Source of the DNA: an uncultured Oscillospiraceae bacterium
Lineage (GTDB): Bacteria > Bacillota > Clostridia > Oscillospirales > Oscillospiraceae
Reading direction: 5' to 3'
Length of the DNA: 64,000 nt
Assembly (NCBI GenBank): GCA_910585155.1
Contig: CAJUEC010000011.1
Span: 9,691-73,690, forward strand
The stretch's first letter is position 1. The number at the start of each line of letters is the position of its first letter. The translations under genes and the position numbers were made by a program. The notes under the pieces were generated by a model. The model did no database searches, was not told the DNA's origin, and saw only the letters and a program-made list of their open reading frames with translations. This document shows, piece after piece, positions 45,194 through 54,079 of the stretch.

Positions 45194-46723
45194 ATGAGAG
45201 ATTATGACGTCATTGTGATCGGCGCCGGCAACGGCGGACTGGCCGCCGCAGCCACCCTGGCGGAGAAGGGGAAGTCCGTGATCCTCTTTGAGCGGCACAA
45301 CATCCCCGGCGGCTGCGGAACCAGCTTCCGCCGGGGCAGGTTCGAGTTTGAGATCGCCCTGCATCAGCTCTCCCACATGGGCACGCCGGAGAACCCCGGC
45401 CCCCTCATGGAGCTGTTCAAGCGGTACGGCATCTACGATGAGATCCAGTGGATTCCAATCAAGGAGCTGTTCCGGGTAAACTTCCCCGACGGCACCGGCA
45501 TCAGCCTGCCCGCGGACCGGAAGAGCTGCGAGGCCCATCTGTGCAGGGAATTCCCCCACCAGGCCCAGGCCATCGGCAGGTATTTTGAGGTGGTTTACGG
45601 CTTCTGCGACCAGGCCGCCGAGTTCGCCGCCAAGAGCGCCGCCAGCACCGGCGAGCCCGGGGCGCTGAAAAAGGCCGTGATGAAGGCGGGCTTCCCCAGG
45701 CTGTACCCCCTTCTGGTGAAGTACGCCATGAAGACCACCCAGGAGGTGCTGGACGAGTTCTTCACCGACCCCAAGCTTCAGCTGGCCCTGAGCGCCTACT
45801 GGTGCTTTATGGGAATGCCCCCCACCCGGTTCCCCTTCTCCATCCTGGCCAAGTGCACCACCTTCTACCTGGAGACCAAGCCCTACTACCTGCGGGGCAC
45901 CTCCATGATGATGAACCAGGCCATCATGGAGGCGGTGACGCGGCTGGGCGGCGTGGTGCGGCTCAACTGCGGCGTGCAGCGGCTGGTGCTGGAAAACGGA
46001 ACGGCCGTGGGCGTCGTCGACGAGCACGGGGAGGAGTACCGGGCCAAGCGGATCATCTCCAACATCTCCCCCCTGGCCACCTACGGCCGCCTGCTGGCCC
46101 CGGATGAGGTGCCGGAGTCCGCCCGGGAGTACCTCAAGCCCTACACCGTGGGCATATCCGCCCTGACCTGCTTCATCGGCCTGGACTGCCCCCCGGAGGA
46201 GATCGGCTTCACCACCTCCTTCACCCTGAACTACGAGAGCCTGGACGCCAACCGGGACTTCCAGGACGCCTACAAGCTCCTGCCGGAGAACGACCCCCTG
46301 GTGGCCACCTGCTACACCGTGGACGACCCCAGCGTGTCCCCCCCCGGCACCAGCGTCATCACCGCGGGCACGCTGAAGTACAGCGCCGAGTGGGAAAAGC
46401 TCCCACCGGACCGATATTACGAGATGAAGTACGAGGCGGGCCGGCGGATCGTGGCCCGGCTGGAAAAAATGTACCCCGGCATCACGGAGCACATCGAGGA
46501 GATGGAGGTGGCCACGCCGCTGACCCACATGCGCTACCTGGGGCACCCCGGCGGCGCCATCTACGGCTACGAGCAGGACCTGATGCAGTCGGTGTTCTTC
46601 TTCCCCGCCGAGAGCAAGATCCCCCACCTGGAGTTTGCCAGCGGCTGGGTCAATGCCTGCGGCTTCGGCCCCAACTATACCTATGCCGACACGCTGGCGG
46701 CCAGAGTCGCCAAGGAGGTGTGA
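45194..46723 (+). CDS. CrtI/retinol-saturase-like FAD oxidoreductase
   Basis: 509 residues. N-terminal FAD Rossmann motif VIVIGAGNGGLAAAATLAEKGKSVILFERHNIPGGCGTSF and the C-terminal FAD signature region (GGAIYGYEQDL...NACGFGPNYTYADTLAARVA) mark the phytoene desaturase/carotenoid isomerase/RetSat group. Members add or remove hydrogens across C=C bonds of lipid-like isoprenoids. No crtB or crtE lies near, so it is not a carotenoid operon. ATG 45194 preceded by GAGGAG. Flanked by membrane paralogue A and the ferredoxin reductase, the natural electron source for a saturase. Confidence 0.87.
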   Translation: MRDYDVIVIGAGNGGLAAAATLAEKGKSVILFERHNIPGGCGTSFRRGRFEFEIALHQLSHMGTPENPGPLMELFKRYGIYDEIQWIPIKELFRVNFPDGTGISLPADRKSCEAHLCREFPHQAQAIGRYFEVVYGFCDQAAEFAAKSAASTGEPGALKKAVMKAGFPRLYPLLVKYAMKTTQEVLDEFFTDPKLQLALSAYWCFMGMPPTRFPFSILAKCTTFYLETKPYYLRGTSMMMNQAIMEAVTRLGGVVRLNCGVQRLVLENGTAVGVVDEHGEEYRAKRIISNISPLATYGRLLAPDEVPESAREYLKPYTVGISALTCFIGLDCPPEEIGFTTSFTLNYESLDANRDFQDAYKLLPENDPLVATCYTVDDPSVSPPGTSVITAGTLKYSAEWEKLPPDRYYEMKYEAGRRIVARLEKMYPGITEHIEEMEVATPLTHMRYLGHPGGAIYGYEQDLMQSVFFFPAESKIPHLEFASGWVNACGFGPNYTYADTLAARVAKEV

Positions 46724-46726
46724 GCC

Positions 46727-47890
46727 ATGGCCAAAACGATTCGGGAAACCCTGCTGGGCACATTGGAGCACGGGCAGGAGATCATGGAAAACATCCGCGT
46801 TATGCGCAGCGTGTCCGGGGACAAGCTCCCCACGGACAGCGTGACCCGGCCCGCCGAGGCGCTCCACCCCAGGCAGCTGCGGCTGGTGGTGCAGTCGGTG
46901 GCCGACACCGGCCGGCAGGCCAAGGTTCTCCGCTTTGTGTCGGAGGACGGCTATCTGCCCCCCTTTGAGGCCGGGCAGTACATCAATCTGTTCACCCAGA
47001 TCGGCGGCGTCCGCACCAGCCGGCCCTACAGCCTCTCCTCCTCCCCCCGTCAGCGGGCCTACTACGAGATCACGGTGGCCCGGACCAGGGACGGCTTTGT
47101 GTCCGACTACCTGCTGGACCAGGTGCGGCCGGGGGACCGGTTCACCGCCAACGGCCCCGCCGGCGTGTTCCGCTACCAGCCGGTGTTCCACAGCAAAAAG
47201 TCCCTGCTTCTGGCGGGGGGCAGCGGCATCACCCCCATGCTGAGCATGATCCGGGAGATTCTGGACGCGGGGCTGGACCGGGACGTGATTCTGCTCTACG
47301 GCTGCCGCAGCCCGGAGGCGGCGCTGTATCACGAGGAGCTGACGGGCTATGCCGCCGCCTTCTCCAATTTCCGCTACCATCTGGTGGTGTCCGACCCGGC
47401 AGAGGGCTGGGAGGGGGAGCGGGGCCTCCTGGACGAGGCGCTGATCCGCCGCCTGGCCCCCGACTTTGGGGAGCGCACCAGCTACATCTGCGGCCCCCAG
47501 GTGATGAACGACTTCTGCAAGTCCGCCCTGGAGGCCATGGGCGTGCCGGAAAAGAGAATCCGCCGGGAGATGTTCGGCGCCCGGCGGGATATCCAGAACG
47601 AGCCTGGCTGGCCCGCCGGGCTCACGGGGGACGAGGAATTCACTCTCACCGTGGAGGGGCGGAAGATCCCCGCCAGGTCGGGAGAGTCCATTCTCACCGC
47701 GCTGGAGCGGGCGGGCGTCCGGGTAAACGTGTGCTGCCGCAGCGGCGAGTGCAGCCTGTGCCGGGTGAAGCTGGTGTCCGGCCAGGTGTTCCTGGCCCGG
47801 GGGATGCTGCGCCGCTTCGCCGACGAGCAGTACGGGTACATCCACTCCTGCAAGGCCTACCCCATCGGAGACGTGGAGATCATGCTGTAA
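46727..47890 (+). CDS. FNR-type oxidoreductase with C-terminal 2Fe-2S domain
   Basis: 387 residues. Ferredoxin-NADP reductase fold: FAD site RPYSLSSSP, NAD(P) site GGSGITPML and YICGPQVMNDF, followed by a plant-type 2Fe-2S domain with CCRSGECSLC and a distal Cys in HSCKA. Residues 1-45 precede the FAD domain and are not assigned. Passes electrons from NAD(P)H through FAD to the iron-sulfur cluster and on to an acceptor, presumably the CrtI-like enzyme 3 bp upstream. Same architecture as reductases of oxygenases and phenol hydroxylases, but no oxygenase is present. Confidence 0.92.
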   Translation: MAKTIRETLLGTLEHGQEIMENIRVMRSVSGDKLPTDSVTRPAEALHPRQLRLVVQSVADTGRQAKVLRFVSEDGYLPPFEAGQYINLFTQIGGVRTSRPYSLSSSPRQRAYYEITVARTRDGFVSDYLLDQVRPGDRFTANGPAGVFRYQPVFHSKKSLLLAGGSGITPMLSMIREILDAGLDRDVILLYGCRSPEAALYHEELTGYAAAFSNFRYHLVVSDPAEGWEGERGLLDEALIRRLAPDFGERTSYICGPQVMNDFCKSALEAMGVPEKRIRREMFGARRDIQNEPGWPAGLTGDEEFTLTVEGRKIPARSGESILTALERAGVRVNVCCRSGECSLCRVKLVSGQVFLARGMLRRFADEQYGYIHSCKAYPIGDVEIML

Positions 47891-47911
47891 CACAGCGGGA
47901 AGGAGAGAGAT

Positions 47912-48841
47912 ATGGGATTTTTCTTTCAGGGCTATACCCCCATCGCCATTGCGGGGCTGATTCTGCTGGTGGCGGCGCTGGTGGCCCTCAACGAGCTGAC
48001 CCGGCGCAGCAAGCTCCTGTCCGTGGTCATGTACTGCGCGGCGCCGGTGCTCCTGGTGGCCCTCATCGCCGCCGGCGTGGTGGGGAGCCCCTCCAGCAAG
48101 ACCTGGTTCGGCGTCATCAAAACCTATTCCGCCCTGGTCGGCGTGGTGGGCTTTATGCTGATCCGTTACACCAAGCTGGGGGGCGGGAAGTTCGCGTGGT
48201 ATTTCCCGGTGGCCATCCTGGGCATCAACATCCTGGAGGCGATCTACCGGGATTACGAGGTGTTCGCCACCTTCAAGACCATGACCACCGACGCGGCGGG
48301 CCTGACCCTGCTGGGCGGCCCCTGGAACCTGATGAACGCCCTGGCGGGGGTGTTCCTGCTGCTGACCATGACGGGCTGGATGGGCATCCGGGTGGCCAAC
48401 ACCCCCTCCCGGGACATGGTGTGGCCCGACCAGCTGTGGTTCTGGATCATCGCCTACGACCTTTGGAACGTGGCCTACTGCTACAACTGCATCGCCACCC
48501 GGGCCATGTACGCAGGCGTCGCGCTGCTGGTCAGCTGCACGCTGGCGGAGTTCCTTTTGAAGCGGGGGATCTGGCTCCAGCACCGGGCCCAGACCCTGGC
48601 GCTGTTCGGCATGTTCTCCCTGGCGGTGGACTACCAGGCCCTGCCCGCCTTCGGCATCACCGCCACCTACAACCCCGCCGCCTGGACGGTCCTCAGCGCC
48701 CTGTCCCTGGCCTTCAACGCCGGGGTGTTCGTGTACCAGCTCACCGTCATTCTGAAAACCAGGCGCAGCCCCCTCAAGCAGGAGCTCTACACCCAGCTGG
48801 CGGGCTATGAAAAGAACCTGTCGGCCAACGGCCTGCGGTGA
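47912..48841 (+). CDS. Polytopic membrane protein of redox operon (paralogue B)
   Basis: 309 residues, about nine hydrophobic segments, N-terminus in the membrane from residue 8. Contains NILEAIYRD (from Asn106) and IIAYDLWNVAYCYN (around Ala181), the counterparts of motifs in the 286-residue membrane protein of the same operon; I would place it in the DUF5692 group with modest confidence. GGAGAGAG precedes ATG 47912. Last gene of the operon. The pair could form a heterodimer that holds the hydrophobic substrate or a quinone near the flavoproteins. Confidence 0.8.
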   Translation: MGFFFQGYTPIAIAGLILLVAALVALNELTRRSKLLSVVMYCAAPVLLVALIAAGVVGSPSSKTWFGVIKTYSALVGVVGFMLIRYTKLGGGKFAWYFPVAILGINILEAIYRDYEVFATFKTMTTDAAGLTLLGGPWNLMNALAGVFLLLTMTGWMGIRVANTPSRDMVWPDQLWFWIIAYDLWNVAYCYNCIATRAMYAGVALLVSCTLAEFLLKRGIWLQHRAQTLALFGMFSLAVDYQALPAFGITATYNPAAWTVLSALSLAFNAGVFVYQLTVILKTRRSPLKQELYTQLAGYEKNLSANGLR

Positions 48842-48860
48842 ACCTCCAAAACACAAAAGA

Positions 48861-48940
48861 GGGAGCGGCGGGGCCCATGGACCCCGCCGCTCCCGTAAAG
48901 CCGCCGGAAAAGGCTCTGCCTTTTCCGGCGGCCGCGCGTT
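48861..48940. terminator. Double hairpin between redox operon and typA
   Basis: Two stems in series: 48861-48873/48882-48894 and 48900-48914/48918-48932, the second followed by GCGCGTTTT on plus. Ends both converging transcripts. Confidence 0.7.
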
Positions 48941-50776
48941 TTATCCCTTTCCGCCCTTCAGGGCCTTCATCCGCTTCTCATGGTTCAAAATCCGCTTGCG
49001 CAGGCGCAGGTTTTCCGGCGTAACCTCCAGCAGCTCGTCATCCGCCAGGAACTCCAGGCACTGCTCCAGGCTGAGCTGCTTGGGGGGCACCAGCCGCAGG
49101 GCCTCGTCGGAGCCGGAGGCCCGCATGTTGGTCAGCTGCTTCTTCCTGCACACGTTTACGGTGATGTCCTCCATCTTGGGGCACACCCCCACCACCATGC
49201 CTTCGTACACCGGCACCCCCGCGCCGATGAACAGCGCCCCACGCTCCTGGGCGGCGAACAGGCCATAGGTCACGGAATCGCCCTGCTCGTGGGCCACCAG
49301 GGAGCCGGTGTTCCGGCGCTGGATGTCCCCCTTGAAGGGGGCGTACTTCTCAAAGACGGAGGCCATGATGCCCTCGCCCTTGGTGTCGGTCAAAAACTCG
49401 TTGCGGTAGCCGAACAGGCCCCGGGAGGGCACCAGGAACTCCAGCTTGGTGCGGCTGCCCACGGGGTCCATGGAGAGGAACTCGCCCTTCCGGGCCCCCA
49501 GCTTCTCCATCACCGCGCCCACGCAGTCGGCGGGCACGTCGATGACCACCCGCTCCACCGGCTCGCACTTTTTGCCCTCCACCTCCTGGTACACCACACG
49601 GGGGGGAGACACCTGGAACTCGTAGCCCTCCCGGCGCATGGTCTCGATGAGGATGGACAGGGACATCTCCCCCCGCCCCGCCACGTTGAAGGCGTCGGTG
49701 GACGACTCCACCTCGCTGACCCGGAGGGACACGTCCTTGAGGGTCTCCCGGAACAGCCGGTCCCGGAGCTGGCGGCTGGTGACAAACTTGCCCTCCCGCC
49801 CGGCGAAGGGGGAGTCGTTGACCGAAAAGGTCATCTCCAGGGTGGGGGCGGAGATTTTCACAAACTCAATGGGGGCGGGCAGGGAGGGGGCGCACACCGT
49901 GTCCCCGATGGTGATGTCGCCGATGCCGCTCATGGCGATGATCTCCCCGGCGGCCGCCTCGGTGACCGGGGTCCGGGCCAGGCCGTCAAAGGCATACAGG
50001 GCGGTGGCCTTGGCCTTTTTAGGGGCCTCGTCCGGCTTGTGGTAGTTGCACACCACGATCTCCTGGTTCTGCTTCACGGTGCCCCGCTCAATGCGGCCCA
50101 CGGCGATGCGGCCCACAAACTCATTATAGTCGATGGAAGACACCAACATCTGGAAGGGGGCCTCCGGCTCACAGTCCGGGGCGGGGATATAGTCCAGAAT
50201 GGTCTCAAACAGAGGGGCCAGGTCGGTGCCCTGCACGTCGGGGGAGTAGCTGGCGGTGCCCTGCCGCCCGGAGCAGAACAGGGTGGGGGACTCAAACTGC
50301 TCGTCGGTGGCGTTCAGCTCCAGCAGCAGCTCCAGCACCTCGTCCATGACCTCGTGGATGCGCTGGTCGGGGCGGTCGATCTTGTTCACCACCACGATGA
50401 CCTTGTGGCCCAGCTCCAGGGCCTTGGACAGCACAAACCGGGTCTGGGGCATGGGGCCCTCGGCGGCGTCCACCAGCAGGATGACGCCGTTCACCATCTT
50501 CAGGATGCGCTCCACCTCGCCGCCAAAATCGGCGTGGCCCGGGGTATCTACGATGTTGATTTTGACGTCCTTATAGTGGACGGCGGTGTTCTTGGCCAGG
50601 ATGGTGATGCCGCGCTCCCGCTCCAGGTCGTTGGAGTCCATCACCCGGTCCACGGTGGCCTGGTTTTCCCGGTAGATGCCGCCCTGCTTGAGCATCTCGT
50701 CCACTAGGGTAGTCTTGCCATGGTCCACGTGGGCGATGATGGCGATGTTGCGTAATTTTTCATTCTGCATAATCAT
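48941..50776 (-). CDS. typA: Ribosome-associated GTPase TypA/BipA
   Basis: Translational GTPase of 611 residues, full length. G1 AHVDHGKTT (16-23), G2/G3 region ERGITILAKNTAV and DTPGHADFGGEVER, G4 NKIDRP, then EF-G-like domains II, III and V and the BipA-specific C-terminal domain. It binds the 70S ribosome and helps 50S assembly and stress growth, notably at low temperature. ATG 50776 lies five nt after AAGGAG. Core gene; convergent with the redox operon. Confidence 0.97.
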   Translation of the reverse strand: MIMQNEKLRNIAIIAHVDHGKTTLVDEMLKQGGIYRENQATVDRVMDSNDLERERGITILAKNTAVHYKDVKINIVDTPGHADFGGEVERILKMVNGVILLVDAAEGPMPQTRFVLSKALELGHKVIVVVNKIDRPDQRIHEVMDEVLELLLELNATDEQFESPTLFCSGRQGTASYSPDVQGTDLAPLFETILDYIPAPDCEPEAPFQMLVSSIDYNEFVGRIAVGRIERGTVKQNQEIVVCNYHKPDEAPKKAKATALYAFDGLARTPVTEAAAGEIIAMSGIGDITIGDTVCAPSLPAPIEFVKISAPTLEMTFSVNDSPFAGREGKFVTSRQLRDRLFRETLKDVSLRVSEVESSTDAFNVAGRGEMSLSILIETMRREGYEFQVSPPRVVYQEVEGKKCEPVERVVIDVPADCVGAVMEKLGARKGEFLSMDPVGSRTKLEFLVPSRGLFGYRNEFLTDTKGEGIMASVFEKYAPFKGDIQRRNTGSLVAHEQGDSVTYGLFAAQERGALFIGAGVPVYEGMVVGVCPKMEDITVNVCRKKQLTNMRASGSDEALRLVPPKQLSLEQCLEFLADDELLEVTPENLRLRKRILNHEKRMKALKGGKG

Positions 50777-50949
50777 GATATCTCCTTTTTATACGGCGGG
50801 ACCACCGGAACCCCGCCGCAGCGGACGGGGCGGCACCGGACCGGAGCATTCCTTGAAACACGGTTTATTATTATATCCCCACCTTCCCCCAATTGCAACA
50901 GTCGGAAAAGCGGAATTCCCGGACTTTTTAGAATTTTTCTTGTGCCGCA

Positions 50950-50978
50950 TTGACAGAAGAGGAAAAATTGAGTACAAT
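50950..50978 (+). promoter_or_regulatory. Promoter of tRNA-Arg
   Basis: Consensus TTGACA, 17-nt spacer, TACAAT, ending 22 nt before the tRNA. Confidence 0.8.
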
Positions 50979-51000
50979 AGGGTCTGTTCCACAACCGCAC

Positions 51001-51076
51001 GCCCGCGTAGCTCAGGGGATAGAGCATTCGCCTCCTAAGCGAAGGGTCGGACGTTCGATTCGTCTCGCGGGTGCCA
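51001..51076 (+). tRNA. tRNA-Arg (anticodon CCU)
   Basis: 76 nt with encoded CCA. Acceptor GCCCGCG pairs with CGCGGGT (one G-U), D-arm GCTC/GAGC, anticodon stem TTCGC/GCGAA with loop CTCCTAA (CCU, reads AGG), T-arm with loop TTCGATT. No integrase or duplicated 3' end follows. Confidence 0.95.
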
Positions 51077-51083
51077 GCACAAC

Positions 51084-51126
51084 GGCGGCCCCCCTGGAGT
51101 ACCAGGGGGGCTGCCGCATTTTTTCC
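51084..51126 (+). terminator. Terminator of tRNA-Arg
   Basis: Two-part stem (GCGGC and CCCCCCTGG arms) followed by ATTTTTT. Confidence 0.85.
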
Positions 51127-51221
51127 GTGCCCCGAGCTGGAAAGGTCGCGGTCCGCTGCAACCTTTTTTCATTTGATCCGTATTTATAAGCAGAACCGGT
51201 TCTTGAGGGGGGAGTGAGGCT

Positions 51222-51779
51222 TTGAACGAGAAAAAACTGGCCCAGCGGCTGAAGCGGGGCGACCGGCTGGCCCTGGACCGCGCCATGGCGGCATACACCC
51301 CCTACCTGTCCGCCGTGGCCTGGAACGCCATGGGCCCCGCCGCCTCGGCTCAGGACGTGGAGGAGGTGGTCTCCGACGCGTTTCTGGCCCTGTGGTCCCA
51401 CCGGGAGGGCCTGGAGCCGGAGCAGGGGATCAAATCCTGGCTGGCGGCGGTGGCCCGGAACCGGGCGGTGGACCGCCTGCGGGCGGCGCGCCCCGCGCCC
51501 CTGCCCCTGGAGGAGGCGGGCGCGGCGGGGGGTGCCTCCCCCGAGGAGGAGCTGGAGCGGCGGATGTTCGCCGACGCCCTGCGCCGGGCGGTGGAGTCCC
51601 TCCCGCCCCCGGACGACCAGCTGGTCCTGCGCTTCTACTACGAGGAGGAGCGGCTGAAGGACATCGCCCGGGACCTGGGCCTGTCCCCCTCGGCGGCCAA
51701 GACCAGGCTCTGCCGGGCCCGGCGGAGCCTGAAGGAAATTCTGACAAGAGGAGGTCTGACAGATGGCACGGTTGGATGA
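51222..51779 (+). CDS. ECF-type RNA polymerase sigma factor
   Basis: 185 residues with sigma-70 region 2 (AYTPYLSAVAWNAMG..DVEEVVSDAFLALWSHR) and region 4 (LPPPDDQLVLRFYYEEERLKDIARDLGLSPSAAKTRLCRARRSLKEIL). TTG start with GGGGGGAG seven nt upstream. Its end overlaps the next gene by 17 bp; the pair is the standard ECF sigma/membrane anti-sigma arrangement. Target promoters not identified. Confidence 0.93.
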   Translation: MNEKKLAQRLKRGDRLALDRAMAAYTPYLSAVAWNAMGPAASAQDVEEVVSDAFLALWSHREGLEPEQGIKSWLAAVARNRAVDRLRAARPAPLPLEEAGAAGGASPEEELERRMFADALRRAVESLPPPDDQLVLRFYYEEERLKDIARDLGLSPSAAKTRLCRARRSLKEILTRGGLTDGTVG

Positions 51780-53148
51780 GCTGTGGCGGGGCGTGGACGG
51801 CCCCGGCCTCCCGCCCGGCCTGGACGTGAAGCGCGTCAAGGCGCGGGTCAATGCCGCGCTGGACGCCGACCAAGCAGAAAGGAAGATTTATATGAAGCAA
51901 AAGCTAAGCATGGCTCTCATTGTCGCGGCGGTGGCCGCCGCCCTGACGGGCTCCGCTTTCGCGGCCACGGCCAACTGGACCGGTTTGTCCGACTGGTTCA
52001 AGGGGGACACCGCCCCCGGCCAGATCTATATCCAGGATACCGTCCAGAGCGTCAGCGACGGCAACTACACCCTGACGGTGGAGGGCGTGGCGGCGGATGA
52101 GAACAGCGCCTATTTCACCATCACGATCACCGCCCTCAGCGATGAGGCCAAAGCATTTATCCAGGACGACCATTTTAACTCGATTGACATGCTGGGGACC
52201 CACATCTACTCCGACACATCCGACGGAACCGGCGCCGAAAGCTGGGAATCAACGGGCGGGTGCAGCTACCGCGAGCTGGACGCCCCGGACAAGTACTCCC
52301 GCCGGTTTGCCGTAACTGTGGATCAGGCCTCGTCCTCCTCCGCCAACAGCGTGCTGCGGGTGCGCTGCGGCTATATGGAGGAGGGCAAGCGGGTGGAGAT
52401 TCCCCTCACCCCCGCCCCCTCGATGACGGTCAAGATCGGCGCCTCCGGCGCGGGCGCCCTGGGGATCACGTCCGGCTCCCCTGCGGAAAACCCGTCTCTG
52501 ACCATTGAGGAGGTCACCCTTACCCCCTTCACCCTCCACGTCAGGGCCCGGAGCGAGGCCGGTGTAAAACCCAACCTCCGCTTCCGCATGGCGGACGGCT
52601 CTGTCCTCACCCAGTCCCAACTGATGACCTCCACCAGCAGCAGCTTTGACTGGGCGAGCAGCCGGAGCCTGTACCACTACCGCTTCCTGGAGATCCAGGA
52701 CCTAGAAAATATTTCCTCCATCATTGTCTTTGACACAGAGTACCCCTTGGACGGCTCCGCGCCCACCCCGGTGGAGCACGACCCCGCCCTGGACCCCTTC
52801 ACCGTGACGCGGATGGAGCCCCTGGAGGAGGGCACGGGCTACGCCGTTCCCGTCCGGGAGCTGACGGAAAAGCTGGGCGGCGTCTGCGCCTGGGACCCCG
52901 CCACCGGCGACGTGACCTGCACCTACCGGGGGGTGTCCATTGTCCTCCACGCCGGGCGGGACACCGTCCTGGTGGACGGCGAGCCCGTTGATACACGCTG
53001 CGCTCCCGCGGAGCAGGACGGCGTACTGGCGGCAGACTGGTACGTGTTCAAGGACGCCTGGGGGATCGACGGCGGCGTCCTGCGGGAAAACATCCGGCAG
53101 GGCGGCGACGTGGAGACCGTCTGGCACGACTGGTATATCATCCCGTAA
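51763..53148 (+). CDS. Membrane anti-sigma factor with DUF4179-like and amine-oxidase stalk domains
   Basis: 461 residues. About 45 cytoplasmic residues for sigma binding, one membrane helix (about 48-67, LSMALIVAAVAAALTGSAFA), then an extracellular part: a DUF4179-like beta region (70-330) and, from about 350, a copper-amine-oxidase N-terminal (stalk) domain, YAVPVRELTEKLGGVCAWDPATGDVTCTYRG..VLHAGRDTVLVDG. AGGAGG precedes the ATG. It should hold the ECF sigma until an envelope signal is sensed. Confidence 0.87.
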   Translation: MARLDELWRGVDGPGLPPGLDVKRVKARVNAALDADQAERKIYMKQKLSMALIVAAVAAALTGSAFAATANWTGLSDWFKGDTAPGQIYIQDTVQSVSDGNYTLTVEGVAADENSAYFTITITALSDEAKAFIQDDHFNSIDMLGTHIYSDTSDGTGAESWESTGGCSYRELDAPDKYSRRFAVTVDQASSSSANSVLRVRCGYMEEGKRVEIPLTPAPSMTVKIGASGAGALGITSGSPAENPSLTIEEVTLTPFTLHVRARSEAGVKPNLRFRMADGSVLTQSQLMTSTSSSFDWASSRSLYHYRFLEIQDLENISSIIVFDTEYPLDGSAPTPVEHDPALDPFTVTRMEPLEEGTGYAVPVRELTEKLGGVCAWDPATGDVTCTYRGVSIVLHAGRDTVLVDGEPVDTRCAPAEQDGVLAADWYVFKDAWGIDGGVLRENIRQGGDVETVWHDWYIIP

Positions 53149-53154
53149 AGCAAA

Positions 53155-53185
53155 GGGAGCGCCGGGGCGAAGCCCCGGCGCTCCC
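53155..53185 (+). terminator. Hairpin ending sigma/anti-sigma operon
   Basis: Perfect 13-bp GC stem with 5-nt loop; T-poor tail, so possibly bidirectional with help. Confidence 0.6.
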
Positions 53186-53203
53186 TCCATGTGTCCAGCC
53201 TCC

Positions 53204-54022
53204 CTAAGTAATCCCCTGCTCCAGCAGGGTCCTGAGCTGACGGCACCGGCGCTGGCAGCAGTCGGCCAGCTCGCTGTACATCGCCAGCAGCTCCGGGTCC
53301 TCCCAGTCATCGCAGGCCATGCGGAAGGCCCCCTCCTGCCGCTGCTCCGCCTGATGGCGGGCGCGCAGCGCCCCCCAGTAGGAGGGGATGGCCGGAGCGC
53401 CCAGCAGCTCGGAGGGCCAGTACCGCAGCCCGGTGAGCAGAAAATAGGCCGCCGACAGCTTCCGGGCGTGCTTGTGCAACTCGCCGGCCAGGCTGTTCAG
53501 CACCCGCTGGTCCGCCCCCCGGGCCCGCTTGGCCAGGTGGCGGTAGAACTGCCAGCCCTCCAGCGCGTCCATCACGTGGCGGCGCAGGCAGACGGTGCGG
53601 TCATCGGCCCCCTGGGCGTCCTCCCACGGCTGGGGCAGGTCGCTCCCCCGGTGGAGCCCCCTCGTATCGGGCGGGCTCTCCCCGGCGGCGGGACAGGGCG
53701 GGGCGGGGTTGGGTGGCTCGGGGACGGGCTGGTCCTGGGCGGGCTCCCAGCCCGAGGGCTGGGGCATGGCGCCGGCCTCCTCCGCCGGCGGGGCCTGGGG
53801 GGCCGGGGCGGGCTCCTCCGGCCGGCGCAGGCACTCCGGGGGCACTCCGCCACCCTCCGGGCGCATCAGCGCCTCCAGGCACCGGCAGGGCAGGTCGCCG
53901 CTCCCCACGGGGGAGCCGGGCTGGATGGGGCTGCTCTCCTCCGACCGCCCCGCCATCACCCGCTGCCACACCCGCTGGAACACCTCCTGGTCCTTCACCT
54001 GGCATGGGATCATTTCTTCCAT
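53204..54022 (-). CDS. Ferritin-like domain protein with Pro-rich linker
   Basis: 272 residues. N-terminal 30 residues (MEEMIPCQVKDQEVFQRVWQRVM), a long Pro/Glu linker (35-135), and a C-terminal four-helix, ferritin-like part with carboxylate/His spacing LEGWQFYRHLAKRARG and AGELHKHARKLSAAYFLLTG, then EQRQEGAFRMACDDWEDPELLAMY. The first helix Glu and E-x-x-H pattern fit rubrerythrin/VIT-like di-iron proteins, although iron binding is not assured. ATG 54022 has GGAGG 11 nt upstream; a GTG four codons earlier is too near it. Role unknown. Confidence 0.65.
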   Translation of the reverse strand: MEEMIPCQVKDQEVFQRVWQRVMAGRSEESSPIQPGSPVGSGDLPCRCLEALMRPEGGGVPPECLRRPEEPAPAPQAPPAEEAGAMPQPSGWEPAQDQPVPEPPNPAPPCPAAGESPPDTRGLHRGSDLPQPWEDAQGADDRTVCLRRHVMDALEGWQFYRHLAKRARGADQRVLNSLAGELHKHARKLSAAYFLLTGLRYWPSELLGAPAIPSYWGALRARHQAEQRQEGAFRMACDDWEDPELLAMYSELADCCQRRCRQLRTLLEQGIT

Positions 54023-54079
54023 ATGGTAAAACACCTCCTTTTCCCCATATCCTATGTGGGAAGGGGAGGTTTTGCCAAT

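Noticed and set aside
45194..46723. Carotenoid biosynthesis cluster
   Set aside because: Only a CrtI-like enzyme is present; no phytoene synthase or prenyl transferase genes are in the window.
51001..51780. tRNA-Arg as an integration site for a mobile island
   Set aside because: No integrase, no duplicated tRNA 3' end and ordinary core genes follow.
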